A stretch of 64,000 bases of DNA from Nocardia cyriacigeorgica GUH-2 (lineage in GTDB: Bacteria; Actinomycetota; Actinomycetes; Mycobacteriales; Mycobacteriaceae): positions 6,076,001 to 6,140,000 of the forward strand of contig NC_016887.1 of assembly GCF_000284035.1 (NCBI RefSeq), written 5' to 3'. Position numbers and translations under genes: made by a program. Within the stretch, counting starts at the first letter, position 1, and each line of letters begins with the position of its first letter. Positions 8,462-17,010 of the stretch are shown here, in pieces. Under the pieces are notes generated by a model that saw only the letters and a list, made by a program, of their open reading frames with translations, was not told the origin of the DNA and made no database searches.

Positions 8462-8493
8462 GGACCAATCACCTCCTGTGGACTAGGAAACGG

Positions 8494-8510
8494 CCACGGA
8501 CGGTCCGTGG
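8494..8510 (-). promoter_or_regulatory. Hairpin in the rpsF leader, possible S6:S18 autoregulatory site
   Basis: On the coding strand the leader reads CCACGGACCGTCCGTGG, a seven-base-pair stem closing a CCG loop, about 15 bases before the Shine-Dalgarno sequence. In several bacteria the S6:S18 complex binds an rpsF leader structure that presents a CCG. Here the resemblance is limited to the hairpin and that triplet, so the role is tentative. Confidence 0.35.
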
Positions 8511-8600
8511 CAGGAGGGTCGTCGCGTCAGCAACCCGGCAAGGTTACCTGACCAGGTATTGACCGGCGAAATCGATCCCCTCGCCACTACGCTTGTCGGT

Positions 8601-9992
8601 ATGCCGAACGGTCCCGCAGCAGGCGAGCTCGTCGCCGGTCGCCTGCCCCGGGTGGGGCCGGCAACGGTCGCGGTGCTGCTGTGCGGGCTGACGCTGCTGG
8701 CCGCGTTCTGGAACAAGGCGCGCTGCGCCGGGGCGCCGTTCCGGCCGGACGGGCGTTCGATCGCCTTCGATCTGTTCAAGGATTCGCGGGTCTGCTATTC
8801 CGATATCCAGTTCCTGTGGCTGGGCCGCGATATCGACCAGCACGTCTTTCCTTATATCCATGGCGGCATCACCGGTGACGGCGCGCTGGTCGGCGGCGCG
8901 GTCGAATATCCGGTGCTCAGCGGGCTGCTGATGTGGCTTGGCGCGCTGGGCGCCGACAACGACGCCATGTTCCTGCTGCATTCGGCGCTGCTGCTGGCGC
9001 CGTTCGCGCTGCTCACCGCCTGGCTGCTGGGCCGGATGGCGGGCTGGCCCGCGCTGCTGTGGGCGGTCGGGCCGCCGCTGGTGCTGTATGCCTTCCACAA
9101 CTGGGAACTGCCGGTGGTGTGCACCGCGGTCGCGGCGATCTATGTGGTGACGATGCTGCCCCGGTATTCGCTGCGCACCAGGGCGGTGCTGGCCGCGGTG
9201 CTGCTGGCGATCGGGTTCTGCCTGAAGCTGTATCCGGGGATCTTCGTCCTGCCGCTGATGGCGTACGTGCTCACCGGTGGCGCCGACGCCGGCAGCGCCG
9301 GTCTGCGTGATCGCCGCTTCGATGTGCGCGGCGCGCTGCTGACGGGTGCGGCGGCGCTGGTCACGGTGGTGGCGGTCAATCTGCCGTTCGCGCTGGCCGG
9401 ATATGAGGGCTGGCGGGCCTCGATCACCTTCCAGCAGCTGCGTCAGGCCGATATCACCACCAATTCGATCTGGTATTGGGGTCTGCGGCCGCTGTTCGGG
9501 CCGGACGCGGTGAGCGAGCAGAACTTCCAGCAGGTCGTCTCGGGCGCCTCGCCGGCATTGATCCTGGTGTCGTTCGCGCTGGCGATGTGGCTGGGGTGGC
9601 GGCGGTTCGGCACGACGGGCGTGTTCCCGTGGGTGGGTGTGAGCGGCGCGATGCTGTGTGGATTCCTGTTGTTCCACAAGGTGCATTCGCCGCAATACAC
9701 GCTGTGGATCATTCCGTTCCTGGTGCTGCTGCGGGTGCCGTGGACGCTGGTCGGGGCCTATCTGGTGGCGGACGCGGCCATCGGCGTCGGCGTGTTCCGG
9801 TACTTCTATGCCCTCGGCACCGGCAACGCGGTCGAGGCGAGCGAGGCCGTCGTGCAGTTCGGGGTGTGGGGCCGGGCCGGACTGCTGCTCGTGCTGTTCT
9901 TCGTGTTCGTGCGGGCGGGCACGCGCGTCGAAAGACCTTCCGTCCCACCGGCTCCCCGCCGCGACTCCGGCGAACTGGTACCCGTCGGCTGA
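8601..9992 (+). CDS. GT87-like polyprenol-dependent mannosyltransferase
   Basis: The 463-residue polytopic membrane protein has about ten hydrophobic segments. Its sequence and position before rpsF match M. tuberculosis Rv0051, a GT-C fold, GT87-like protein. Such enzymes use polyprenol-phosphate sugars on the outer face of the membrane to build envelope lipoglycans. Acidic residues in the first loops (CYSDIQFLW, FPYIHGG, AVEYPVLSG) are in the region where GT-C enzymes have their catalytic Asp/Glu. The C-terminus is cytoplasm-like and basic. The ATG at 8601 was chosen, and an in-frame start at 8559 is possible. The exact acceptor is unknown. Confidence 0.7.
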   Translation: MPNGPAAGELVAGRLPRVGPATVAVLLCGLTLLAAFWNKARCAGAPFRPDGRSIAFDLFKDSRVCYSDIQFLWLGRDIDQHVFPYIHGGITGDGALVGGAVEYPVLSGLLMWLGALGADNDAMFLLHSALLLAPFALLTAWLLGRMAGWPALLWAVGPPLVLYAFHNWELPVVCTAVAAIYVVTMLPRYSLRTRAVLAAVLLAIGFCLKLYPGIFVLPLMAYVLTGGADAGSAGLRDRRFDVRGALLTGAAALVTVVAVNLPFALAGYEGWRASITFQQLRQADITTNSIWYWGLRPLFGPDAVSEQNFQQVVSGASPALILVSFALAMWLGWRRFGTTGVFPWVGVSGAMLCGFLLFHKVHSPQYTLWIIPFLVLLRVPWTLVGAYLVADAAIGVGVFRYFYALGTGNAVEASEAVVQFGVWGRAGLLLVLFFVFVRAGTRVERPSVPPAPRRDSGELVPVG

Positions 9993-10043
9993 GCACGCGC
10001 CGGCGGCCGAGCGACTGACCATCGCGGCGCGGACAATGGTGCG

Positions 10044-10694
10044 ATGGACGATCCCGCCGATATCGAGACCACCCGCACCGCCTACGACGGCGTGGCCGGA
10101 CTCTACGCCGACCTCGTCACCGGCCACCTGGAACGCAACCCGTTCGACCGCGCGATGCTTGGCATCTTCGCGGAATTGGTGCGCGCCAACGGTTCCGGCC
10201 CGGTCGCCGATATCGGTTGCGGGCCCGGCCGGCTGACGGCGCATCTGAACGAACTCGGGCTCGACGTGTTCGGGATGGATCTGTCGCCGGAGATGATCGC
10301 GCTGGCCAACCAGTTCTACCCGGGCCTGCGCTTCGGGATCGGCACCATGGAACGGCTGGATCTGCCCGACGGCTCGCTGTCCGGGCTGCTCGCCTGGTAT
10401 TCGCTCATCCACCTGCCGCCGGCGCGGGTGCCCGAGGTCCTCGCCGGATTCCACCGGGTGCTGGCCGACGGCGGGTACGCGCTGCTGGCCTTCCAGGCGA
10501 CCGACCCGCCCGAGCTCATCACCGCGTTCGACCACAAGGTCACCGAGGCCTACCGCTGGTCGCCGGAGCATCTGCTCGAGCTGCTGGTGGCGACGGGGTT
10601 CGCGCCGGTGACCCGGATGGTGCGGGAACCGGAGCCGGACGAACGATTCGGTCAGGCCTATCTGCTGGTGACCAAGGACCCGGCGGCCGCCTGA
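10044..10694 (+). CDS. Class I SAM-dependent methyltransferase
   Basis: This 216-residue protein shows the Rossmann methyltransferase core. Motif I is VADIGCGPGRLTAHL (about residues 55-69), followed by the acidic end of strand 2 in VFGMDLSPEMI. The motif II/III region contains GLLAWYSLIHLPP and FHRVLADGGYALLAF. It belongs to the Methyltransf_11/25-like group. The substrate cannot be told from sequence. It starts 51 bases after the mannosyltransferase on the same strand and could be cotranscribed with it. Confidence 0.85.
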   Translation: MDDPADIETTRTAYDGVAGLYADLVTGHLERNPFDRAMLGIFAELVRANGSGPVADIGCGPGRLTAHLNELGLDVFGMDLSPEMIALANQFYPGLRFGIGTMERLDLPDGSLSGLLAWYSLIHLPPARVPEVLAGFHRVLADGGYALLAFQATDPPELITAFDHKVTEAYRWSPEHLLELLVATGFAPVTRMVREPEPDERFGQAYLLVTKDPAAA

Positions 10695-10716
10695 AATTTC
10701 CCCTCCCGAGCAAAAC

Positions 10717-10730
10717 TAGAACGTGTTACA
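10717..10730 (+). promoter_or_regulatory. KstR-like operator before the nitronate monooxygenase
   Basis: TAGAACGTGTTACA fits TnnAACnnGTTnnA, the KstR consensus, and shares the core TAGAACGTGTT with the site before the lipase. It lies about 170 bases upstream of the flavoprotein gene at 10903, leaving a long leader. The promoter itself is not resolved. Confidence 0.5.
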
Positions 10731-10902
10731 TTCACTTGTATGGCACCGACGCCGATCGATGACGCCGCGTCCGCACATTGGCGATTAACGCGGTACGCGG
10801 CGCATTCGAACGCGACGGGCCGGGCACGCGGTTTACCGTCCGTAGACCGGAAAACCGAACATTATGCAACCCGTTCCAGGGCATAGGGAGACCAGAACCG
10901 CC

Positions 10903-12030
10903 ATGCGTACCGAAATCTGCGACCGCCTGGGGATCGAGTTCCCCATCTTCGCCTTCACCCATTGCCGCGATGTGGCGGCCGCGGTCAGCAATGCCGGCGG
11001 TCTCGGGGTGCTCGGCGCGGTGGGCTTCACCGCCGAACAGCTCGAGGTCGAGCTCACCTGGCTCGACGAGCACGTCGGCGACAAGCCCTACGGCGTCGAC
11101 CTGGTGATCCCGTCCAAGTACGAGGGCAAAGGCATCGACGGACTCTCCCCCGAGGAGCTCGAAGCCGAGCTCGCCAAGCACGTTCCGCAGGGCCACCGCG
11201 ATTTCGCGGCCAAGCTGCTTGCCGATCACGGTGTGCCGGAACTGCCCGCCGACGAGGTGCATCCGCAGCTGCTGGGCTGGACCGCCACCACCGCCGCCCC
11301 GCAGATCGAGGTGATCCTGCGGCACCCGAAGGCCAAGCTGGTGGCCAACGCGCTGGGGACGCCGCCGCCGGATGTGGTGAGCAAGATCCAGGAGTCGGGG
11401 CGGTTGATCGGCGCGCTGTGCGGTTCGGTCAAGCACGCGCTCAACCACAAGGCCGCGGGTCTGGATTTCGCGGTCTGCCAGGGCACCGAGGGCGGCGGCC
11501 ACTGCGGTGAGGTGTCCTCGCTGGTGCTGTGGCCGCAGGTGATCGACGCGGTCGGCGATATGCCGGTGCTGGCGGCGGGCGGTATCGCCGACGGCCGTCA
11601 GGTCGCGGCGGCGATGGCGATGGGCGCGGCCGGCGCGTGGACCGGTTCGATCTGGCTCACCGTCGAGGAGGCCAATGTGCCGCCCGCGCAGATGCAGACG
11701 CTGATCGAGGCCAGCAGCCACGACACCGTGCGTTCGCGGGCGTGGACCGGTAAGCCCGCGCGCATGCTGCGCAATGACTGGACCGAGGCGTGGGAGCAGG
11801 CCGACACCCCGGATCCGCTGCCGATGCCGTTGCAGATGATGGTCGCCCTCGACGGCGTCAAGCGCGGGCACAAGTACCCGGAGGCCGCCAAGGACGTGAA
11901 CTTCAATCCGGTCGGTCAGGTCGTCGGCATGATGAACAAGGTCGAGCGTTCCTCCGATGTGATGGCGCGGCTGGTCGAGGAGTACGTGGAGGCCTGCGAG
12001 CGGCTGAACAAGCTCAACGGCGCGCTGTGA
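10903..12030 (+). CDS. Nitronate monooxygenase-type flavoprotein (Rv1894c-like)
   Basis: The 375-residue protein belongs to the nitronate monooxygenase / 2-nitropropane dioxygenase family, FMN enzymes with a TIM barrel. Visible signatures are IEFPIFAFTHCRDVAAAV near the N-terminus, CQGTEGGGHCGEVSS and the phosphate-binding PVLAAGGIADGRQVAAAMA. Length and N-terminus resemble M. tuberculosis Rv1894c, which I recall as a KstR-regulated gene, and a KstR-like box lies upstream. The ATG at 10903 was preferred to the one at 10864. The physiological substrate is unknown, since many family members are general flavin oxidoreductases. A hairpin terminator follows. Confidence 0.85.
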   Translation: MRTEICDRLGIEFPIFAFTHCRDVAAAVSNAGGLGVLGAVGFTAEQLEVELTWLDEHVGDKPYGVDLVIPSKYEGKGIDGLSPEELEAELAKHVPQGHRDFAAKLLADHGVPELPADEVHPQLLGWTATTAAPQIEVILRHPKAKLVANALGTPPPDVVSKIQESGRLIGALCGSVKHALNHKAAGLDFAVCQGTEGGGHCGEVSSLVLWPQVIDAVGDMPVLAAGGIADGRQVAAAMAMGAAGAWTGSIWLTVEEANVPPAQMQTLIEASSHDTVRSRAWTGKPARMLRNDWTEAWEQADTPDPLPMPLQMMVALDGVKRGHKYPEAAKDVNFNPVGQVVGMMNKVERSSDVMARLVEEYVEACERLNKLNGAL

Positions 12031-12047
12031 GGTAGTCACCAGACAGG

Positions 12048-12082
12048 AAGGCCGCCGGACCGAGGGGTCCCGGCGGCCTTTT
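12048..12082 (+). terminator. Rho-independent terminator
   Basis: AAGGCCGCCGG at 12048-12058 pairs perfectly with CCGGCGGCCTT at 12070-12080 around an 11-base loop, and the run TTTT ends at 12082. It starts 18 bases past the nitronate monooxygenase stop codon. Confidence 0.85.
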
Positions 12083-12218
12083 CCGTTCGGCGGCACTGAG
12101 TTTCGCCGCGCCTATCGGGGGCTACCGAGGCGCCGTCACGGCGGTCCGGAGAATCGCTCCCGTGGGGCAGCCCGGAAAACCCGCCGGACGGAGGGACGGT
12201 CGGGAATGCCGACGCCCG

Positions 12219-12992
12219 TCAGGCAGTCGCGGCCTGCGTGGAATCGGGCTCCTCGGCCGCGTCCAGCAATTCCGCGAAGCGGGCGAGGACCTTCTCGTGA
12301 TACATGCCGAAGAGGTCTTCGAAGAGCGCGAGCTGCGCCTCGGAGGGACCGGAATCGGACTCCCACACCGCCATCATCGCCCGCCACACCAGCACGTGCA
12401 GGTCGGCGGCGCCGGCGAAGTAGGCCTCGATCGCCTCGGGCACCTCGAGCACCATCTCGCCGATCGAGTTCAAGATCGCGCGCTGCATGCTGGAGCCGAG
12501 CGCGGTGAGCAGCTTGCGGACCAGGCCGATCTCCACCGAGAGGATTTCGCGGTAGTCCGGAACCTCCAGGCGGGCAAGCGCTTCCAGGGTGTCGATATCG
12601 GCCTTGAGCTCGGCCGGGTCGGTGTCGCAGCGGCCGGCGGTGTAGGCCAGCAGCGCGTCCATCACGATGCCGCGCTCCACCTCGACGATGTCGCGGAACA
12701 TCTCGATCGCGACCTCGGGCATGGGCACCGAGTACCGGAACAGATGCCGGTAGACGTCGATGCCGCCGAGTTCGCGGACGTCGCGAATGGTGAAGCCTTT
12801 GCCGCGGCGGGCGTCGACGAAACCGTAGGACTCCAGCCTGCCGAGGGTGAGCTGTGCGGTGGCACGGTTCATCTCGAATTCGTCGGCGACCTGGCGCACC
12901 GAGGGCATCAGTTCGCCGGGCCGGTACTCCCCCGCGGCGACCCGGCGTGCCAGCTCATCGGCAGCGTCGGCGACCACCGTCCGGGATCCCAT
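12219..12992 (-). CDS. GntR-family transcriptional regulator
   Basis: The 257-residue protein has an N-terminal GntR winged helix (about residues 5-75; PSVRQVADEFEMNRATAQL is the helix-turn-helix, RRGKGFTIRD the wing). An all-helical C-terminal effector domain resembles the FadR/FCD type in length but lacks a metal-binding His set that I can recognise. The effector is unknown. It is transcribed away from the ABC1 kinase gene, and a TGTGC-N6-GCACA inverted repeat sits between them. A convergent terminator separates it from the flavoprotein gene. Confidence 0.85.
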   Translation of the reverse strand: MGSRTVVADAADELARRVAAGEYRPGELMPSVRQVADEFEMNRATAQLTLGRLESYGFVDARRGKGFTIRDVRELGGIDVYRHLFRYSVPMPEVAIEMFRDIVEVERGIVMDALLAYTAGRCDTDPAELKADIDTLEALARLEVPDYREILSVEIGLVRKLLTALGSSMQRAILNSIGEMVLEVPEAIEAYFAGAADLHVLVWRAMMAVWESDSGPSEAQLALFEDLFGMYHEKVLARFAELLDAAEEPDSTQAATA

Positions 12993-13039
12993 CCTGCACC
13001 CTCACCTTCGTCCATACGTCCCAGACAGTCTAGGCGCAA

Positions 13040-13055
13040 TGTGCCAGACTGCACA
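13040..13055. promoter_or_regulatory. Inverted repeat between the divergent GntR and ABC1 genes
   Basis: TGTGC-CAGACT-GCACA is a perfect five-base inverted repeat with a six-base spacer, in the 98-base gap between two divergent genes. It is a reasonable operator for the GntR-family protein. There is no other evidence. Confidence 0.4.
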
Positions 13056-13090
13056 TGGATACTACGGGTCGGCGCAGTGTGAGGTGAATC

Positions 13091-14518
13091 ATGACCACTC
13101 GATGGGGCAATGGCCGGGCGAAAGGCCGCCCCGACGGCACGCCGCCGATGAGCCGCGCGGTGCGCAATGCCAGGATGGCGGCCATTCCGGTGGCTTATGC
13201 AGGGCGGCGGGCGGCCGGGGCGGGCCGGCGCGCGCTCGGTCGTTCGGCCGAGGAAGTGGATCGGGAGATCCAGTTGCGGACCGCCCAGCACATCTTCGAG
13301 GTGCTCGGTGAGCTGAAGGGTTGCGCGACCAAACTCGGTCAGCTGCTGTCTATTTATCAGCTCGCATTGCCCGAAGATATAGCCGGTCCCTATCAGATTG
13401 CCTTGACCCGGCTCCAGGACGCCGCGCCGGTCATGTTGCCGCCGACGGTCGATGCGGCGCTGGCCGCGAGCATGGGCGGGGGCTGGCGGGGCGCGTTCCG
13501 CGAGTTCGACGATCGGCGCGCGGCGGCGGCCTCGATCGGGCAGGTGCATCGCGGGGTGTGGCACGACGGCAGGCCGGTGGCGGTCAAGATCATGTATCCG
13601 GGCGGGCGCGCTGCGGTGGAGGCGGATCTGACTCAACTGCGGCGCATTTCGACGCTCGCGTCGGTGTTCCTGCCCGGCGCCGACGTCAAAGCCGTCACCG
13701 AGGCGATCTGCGAGTGTGTGCGCGACGAACTCGATTACGGTGCCGAGGCCGCCAACCAGCAGGCCTTCGCCGCCGCCTTCGCGGGTGCACCCGAGTTCCA
13801 TATCCCGGCGGTGGTCGAGCAGCGCGGCGATGTGCTGATCACCGAATGGCTCGACGGTACGCCGGTCTCGCGGATCATCGCCTCCGGCAATGCCTGCGAA
13901 CGTGATCGCGTCGGCAAGCTGATGACGCGGTTCGTGCTGTCCGGCTGGCAGCACGATCTGCTCTACGGCGATCCACATCCGGGCAATTTCCGGCTGCTGC
14001 CCGACGGGCGGCTCGGGATCGTCGATTTCGGTGCCTGCTCGCCGTGGCCGAGCGAATTCCGCGCCCTCGCCTACGATTTCTGCGATGCCTTCTTCACCGG
14101 CGGCCCGGCCGAACTCGAAGCCGCCGTGCGCGCACACGGTTTCGTCGATCCCGGCCATCCCCTCGACGCCGATGCGTTGGTCGCCGCGCTCGGCGAATGC
14201 GGTGAGCCGCTGCGGCACAACTCCTTCCACCTGACCACCCGCTGGCTGCGCAGGCAGGTGCTGCGGACGACGAATCCGCGACTGTCGAATGTGGTGCGCG
14301 AGCTGGCCATGCCCGCGCCGTTCACGCCCTTCGCCCGCGCCGGGCTGACCCTGATCGGCGCGTTGAGCCAGCTCGAGGCCGAGGTCTCCTACCTGGACGA
14401 GGTGGTGCGCGCGCTGCCGTTTCTGGACGAGGTGTTCCAGCGGGCCGGCACGCTCAGTGCGGGGCGGGCGGGCGAGCCGAGTGCGCAGCGGCGGTTGCGG
14501 GTGGTACCGATCGGGTGA
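13091..14518 (+). CDS. ABC1 / UbiB-family atypical kinase
   Basis: This 475-residue protein belongs to the ABC1 (ADCK/UbiB) family of protein-kinase-like ATPases. The family hallmark KxGQ appears as TKLGQLLS, followed by the Ala-rich nucleotide loop AAASIGQVHRG, the VAVK lysine, catalytic loop GDPHPGNFRLLPDG and the DFG segment GIVDFGA. Family members support quinone or isoprenoid-lipid metabolism. In actinobacteria the role is not settled. The ATG at 13091 follows GTGAGG weakly. No transmembrane segment is evident. Confidence 0.88.
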   Translation: MTTRWGNGRAKGRPDGTPPMSRAVRNARMAAIPVAYAGRRAAGAGRRALGRSAEEVDREIQLRTAQHIFEVLGELKGCATKLGQLLSIYQLALPEDIAGPYQIALTRLQDAAPVMLPPTVDAALAASMGGGWRGAFREFDDRRAAAASIGQVHRGVWHDGRPVAVKIMYPGGRAAVEADLTQLRRISTLASVFLPGADVKAVTEAICECVRDELDYGAEAANQQAFAAAFAGAPEFHIPAVVEQRGDVLITEWLDGTPVSRIIASGNACERDRVGKLMTRFVLSGWQHDLLYGDPHPGNFRLLPDGRLGIVDFGACSPWPSEFRALAYDFCDAFFTGGPAELEAAVRAHGFVDPGHPLDADALVAALGECGEPLRHNSFHLTTRWLRRQVLRTTNPRLSNVVRELAMPAPFTPFARAGLTLIGALSQLEAEVSYLDEVVRALPFLDEVFQRAGTLSAGRAGEPSAQRRLRVVPIG

Positions 14519-14631
14519 GGGGGCATCTGTCGCAGTGCGGCCGCTGCGGCCCGATCGACGGGTAGTGTCCCAGACAATCCGACGCAGGGTGTCTCAGCAA
14601 TCGTCCGATGATGCCGCCACCTGGTAACAGC

Positions 14632-15231
14632 TCAGTGCGACAACCACTCTCGCCACATCGGCCGGATCAGATCGGCCAGCACCGTGTAGCCGTCCGTGTC
14701 CGGGTGCGCGCCGTCGCCGATGCGGACCTCGTGGCGCCAGATCGGATCGGTGCTCAGCGGCTGATGGACCCGCGCGTACGGCACCTGAGCAGTGGCGCAG
14801 AGCTCGGCGAAGCGGGCGTCGAGGGCGGCGGTGCGGGCATTGTGCTCGTCGTCGTCGACCGGTGGCGGTGCGACGACCAGCGCGGGCCAGCCGCGGTCGG
14901 CGGCCTCGGCGAGCAGGGCGGTCAGGTTGGCGACCGAATCGGCGGCGGCGGCCCGCGTGCGGCCGTTCTCGATCGTGGTGTCGTTGACGCCGAGGGAGAA
15001 CACCACGCGCGCGTCGACGTCATCGGGGAGTCGCGGCAGGGATTCGGCCAGCCAGCGCGCCCGGATCTGGGTGGAGGTCTGCCCGCGCACCCCGAGGTTG
15101 TACGCGGTCACCGGGTGACCGCAGGCGTGCGCGTCGGCGACCAGGCGCCCGGTCCACCCGAGCGCCGATCGATCACCGGCGCCTGCGACGAAGGAATCGC
15201 CGACGAAACAGATACGGGTATCGCGAAGCAT
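14632..15231 (-). CDS. SGNH/GDSL-family hydrolase
   Basis: The 199-residue protein has the four blocks of SGNH esterases. Block I is CFVGDSFVAG with the nucleophile Ser, followed by block II Gly in NLGVRGQTS. Block III is FSLGVNDTT with the Asn, and block V is DGAHPDTDGY with the Asp and His. It lacks a signal peptide, suggesting a cytoplasmic esterase or lipase/thioesterase-like enzyme of unknown substrate. The start at 15231 was chosen because the longer frame to 15396 runs into the divergent oxygenase gene. It shares an 82-base promoter gap with that gene. Confidence 0.88.
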   Translation of the reverse strand: MLRDTRICFVGDSFVAGAGDRSALGWTGRLVADAHACGHPVTAYNLGVRGQTSTQIRARWLAESLPRLPDDVDARVVFSLGVNDTTIENGRTRAAAADSVANLTALLAEAADRGWPALVVAPPPVDDDEHNARTAALDARFAELCATAQVPYARVHQPLSTDPIWRHEVRIGDGAHPDTDGYTVLADLIRPMWREWLSH

Positions 15232-15313
15232 CCGACGATCATGCCCTGCGCCGTCGGTGGCCAGCTGCGCCCAGTGCAATAAGATCGCGGTGTTCGTTCG
15301 GGAGGGAGTGATC

Positions 15314-16096
15314 GTGGCAGGGGAATCGGAGCGGCGCGCGGCCGCCCCGCAATGGTTCGCGGACCTGCTCGGCAGCCGGCACTGGATTCGCCGCACCGAG
15401 CCGTTTCCGCACGTCTACGCGCGCGATGTATTCGCGCCGGAGTTCTATCAGCGCTTGGCCGAGGAGTTCGAGCGCGCCCGCCGCGAGCACGCCGACCGGT
15501 TCGCCAAGGTCGCCGACAACTATGGGGCCAGCGGTATCCGGTTGACGGAGCTGAGCAACGGCCCGCTGGCGGTGTTCCAGTCCCGCGAATGGCACGACAT
15601 GATCGCGGGCGTGGCCGGGGTCGCCGCGACCGGTGACGTCGAGGCGTCGCTGCACAGCCATCCGGTCGACAGCCCGCGCGGCTGGCCGCACAACGATCTG
15701 GCCCCGGCCTGGTTCGCCGGCGCCGCCCCCGGGCCGGGTGAGGTGCGGGTGCCGGAACCGGACGTCGACACCAAGACCGGCCCGCGCCGCGCCGGCATCC
15801 ACGCCAGGGAAACGGTGCGGGCGGTGACCCTGCTGTTCTATCTGGCCAACGAGCCGTGGGAGCCGGGTGGCGGCGGCGAGACGGCGCTGTTCAGCCGCGG
15901 TGAGCGCGGGGCGCGCCCGGCGAGAACGGTGCCGCCGCTGAACAACTCGCTGGTGATGTTCGAATGCACACCGCGCTCCTGGCATGCCTTCGCCGGTGCC
16001 AATACCGCCGAACGCAATTGCGTGGTGATGTGGCTGCACCGGCCGAAGGCCGAGGTGGTGCGGCGTTGGGGAGGAGACCGCATTGTCCAGTGGTGA
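15314..16096 (+). CDS. 2OG-Fe(II) oxygenase, prolyl-4-hydroxylase-like
   Basis: This 260-residue protein has the double-stranded beta-helix metal site of 2-oxoglutarate/Fe(II) oxygenases. The HxD pair is H126 and D128 in GWPHNDLAP, the distal His is H224 in SWHAFAG, and R234 (ERNCVV) is a good 2-oxoglutarate ligand. Other family-like text is TLLFYLANEPWEPGGGGETAL. Such enzymes hydroxylate proteins or small molecules. The GTG at 15314 has GGAGGG seven bases upstream, so earlier starts were rejected. The gene overlaps the next one by 14 bases, so the two proteins probably act together. Confidence 0.8.
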   Translation: MAGESERRAAAPQWFADLLGSRHWIRRTEPFPHVYARDVFAPEFYQRLAEEFERARREHADRFAKVADNYGASGIRLTELSNGPLAVFQSREWHDMIAGVAGVAATGDVEASLHSHPVDSPRGWPHNDLAPAWFAGAAPGPGEVRVPEPDVDTKTGPRRAGIHARETVRAVTLLFYLANEPWEPGGGGETALFSRGERGARPARTVPPLNNSLVMFECTPRSWHAFAGANTAERNCVVMWLHRPKAEVVRRWGGDRIVQW

Positions 16097-16847
16097 GCGC
16101 CGCGTCTGCCTGATCACCGGGGCGGGCGGCAGGCTAGGTGACGCGTTCTGCCGCGCGCTCTACACCCAGTACGACATCGTCGCGGTCTGCCGCAATCGGG
16201 TGCCGGCGGCGCCGTCTCAGGAGGAGTGGTTCGTCGATCCGCTCGAACCCGATCGCGAGGTCCCGCAGAACGCCTCGCGGGTGTTCATCGTGCGTTCGGA
16301 CCTGACCGAGCCGGGCGAGCCGGAACGGGTCGTCGACCTGGCGCTGGCGCGGTTCGGCCGGGTGGATCTGCTGGTGAACAATGCGGCGGACATGTCGCTA
16401 CACCCGCTCGGCGTGGTCGACGGTGCGGCCGCGCTGGACGCGTTCTCGTCGGTGTTCACGCTGAATGTGGAGGTGCCGCTGCGATTGGCGACGCGGCTGG
16501 CGCAGCGGTCGTGGCTGCACGACGACGCGGCCAATCGGGCCCGTAACCGCAATATCGTCAATGTCTCCAGCATGTCGGGATCCGAGGTGTTCGGCGGTCA
16601 GACCCTCTACGGCACGTCCAAGGCCGCGCTCAACAAGCTGACGCGCCACCTGGCCGATGAGTTCGACGAGTTCGGCGTGCGGGTCAACGCGATCGCGCCG
16701 GACGCGTTCCCCGGCGCCATCTCAACCACGAAGGTGGTGCGCGCCATCATCGAACTCGACAGCGGCGAGATGACGGGCAATGTGTTCAGCGTCGTTCCGC
16801 CAGAAGGACCGCCCGTCGGACGGCACGCGCGGGCCACCGCCGGCTGA
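16083..16847 (+). CDS. Short-chain dehydrogenase/reductase
   Basis: The 254-residue protein is a classical SDR. The cofactor loop is TGAGGRLGDAF, the NNAA motif is in LLVNNAADMS, and the catalytic Ser is in VSSMSGSEVFGG. YGTSKAAL supplies the Tyr and Lys. It uses NAD(P)H to interconvert alcohol and carbonyl groups. The only workable start is TTG at 16083, which overlaps the end of the oxygenase gene, implying translational coupling. A hydroxylase followed by a dehydrogenase suggests sequential oxidation of one substrate, which is unknown. Confidence 0.85.
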   Translation: MSSGERRVCLITGAGGRLGDAFCRALYTQYDIVAVCRNRVPAAPSQEEWFVDPLEPDREVPQNASRVFIVRSDLTEPGEPERVVDLALARFGRVDLLVNNAADMSLHPLGVVDGAAALDAFSSVFTLNVEVPLRLATRLAQRSWLHDDAANRARNRNIVNVSSMSGSEVFGGQTLYGTSKAALNKLTRHLADEFDEFGVRVNAIAPDAFPGAISTTKVVRAIIELDSGEMTGNVFSVVPPEGPPVGRHARATAG

Positions 16848-17010
16848 GCCCGGCCGCCGATACCACTTCACATCTGTCTGGGCAACCGATCGGCCCGGAT
16901 CGGTGCGGCGTGTTGGTGTGTATCGTCCGCCTCGGCCTCCTGCATACTCACCTGCAGTGAGCGAGGGTGGCCGGCGTAGCTTCAACTCGATCCGAAAGTA
17001 CCGATACGAC

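Noticed and set aside
8544..10571. Very long open frame on the minus strand opposite the mannosyltransferase and methyltransferase genes
   Set aside because: It is an antisense shadow with Arg/Gln/His-rich nonsense text, while the plus strand carries two well-formed protein families.
12908..14230. 440-codon open frame opposite the ABC1 kinase gene
   Set aside because: It is an antisense shadow. The plus strand has all ABC1 motifs.
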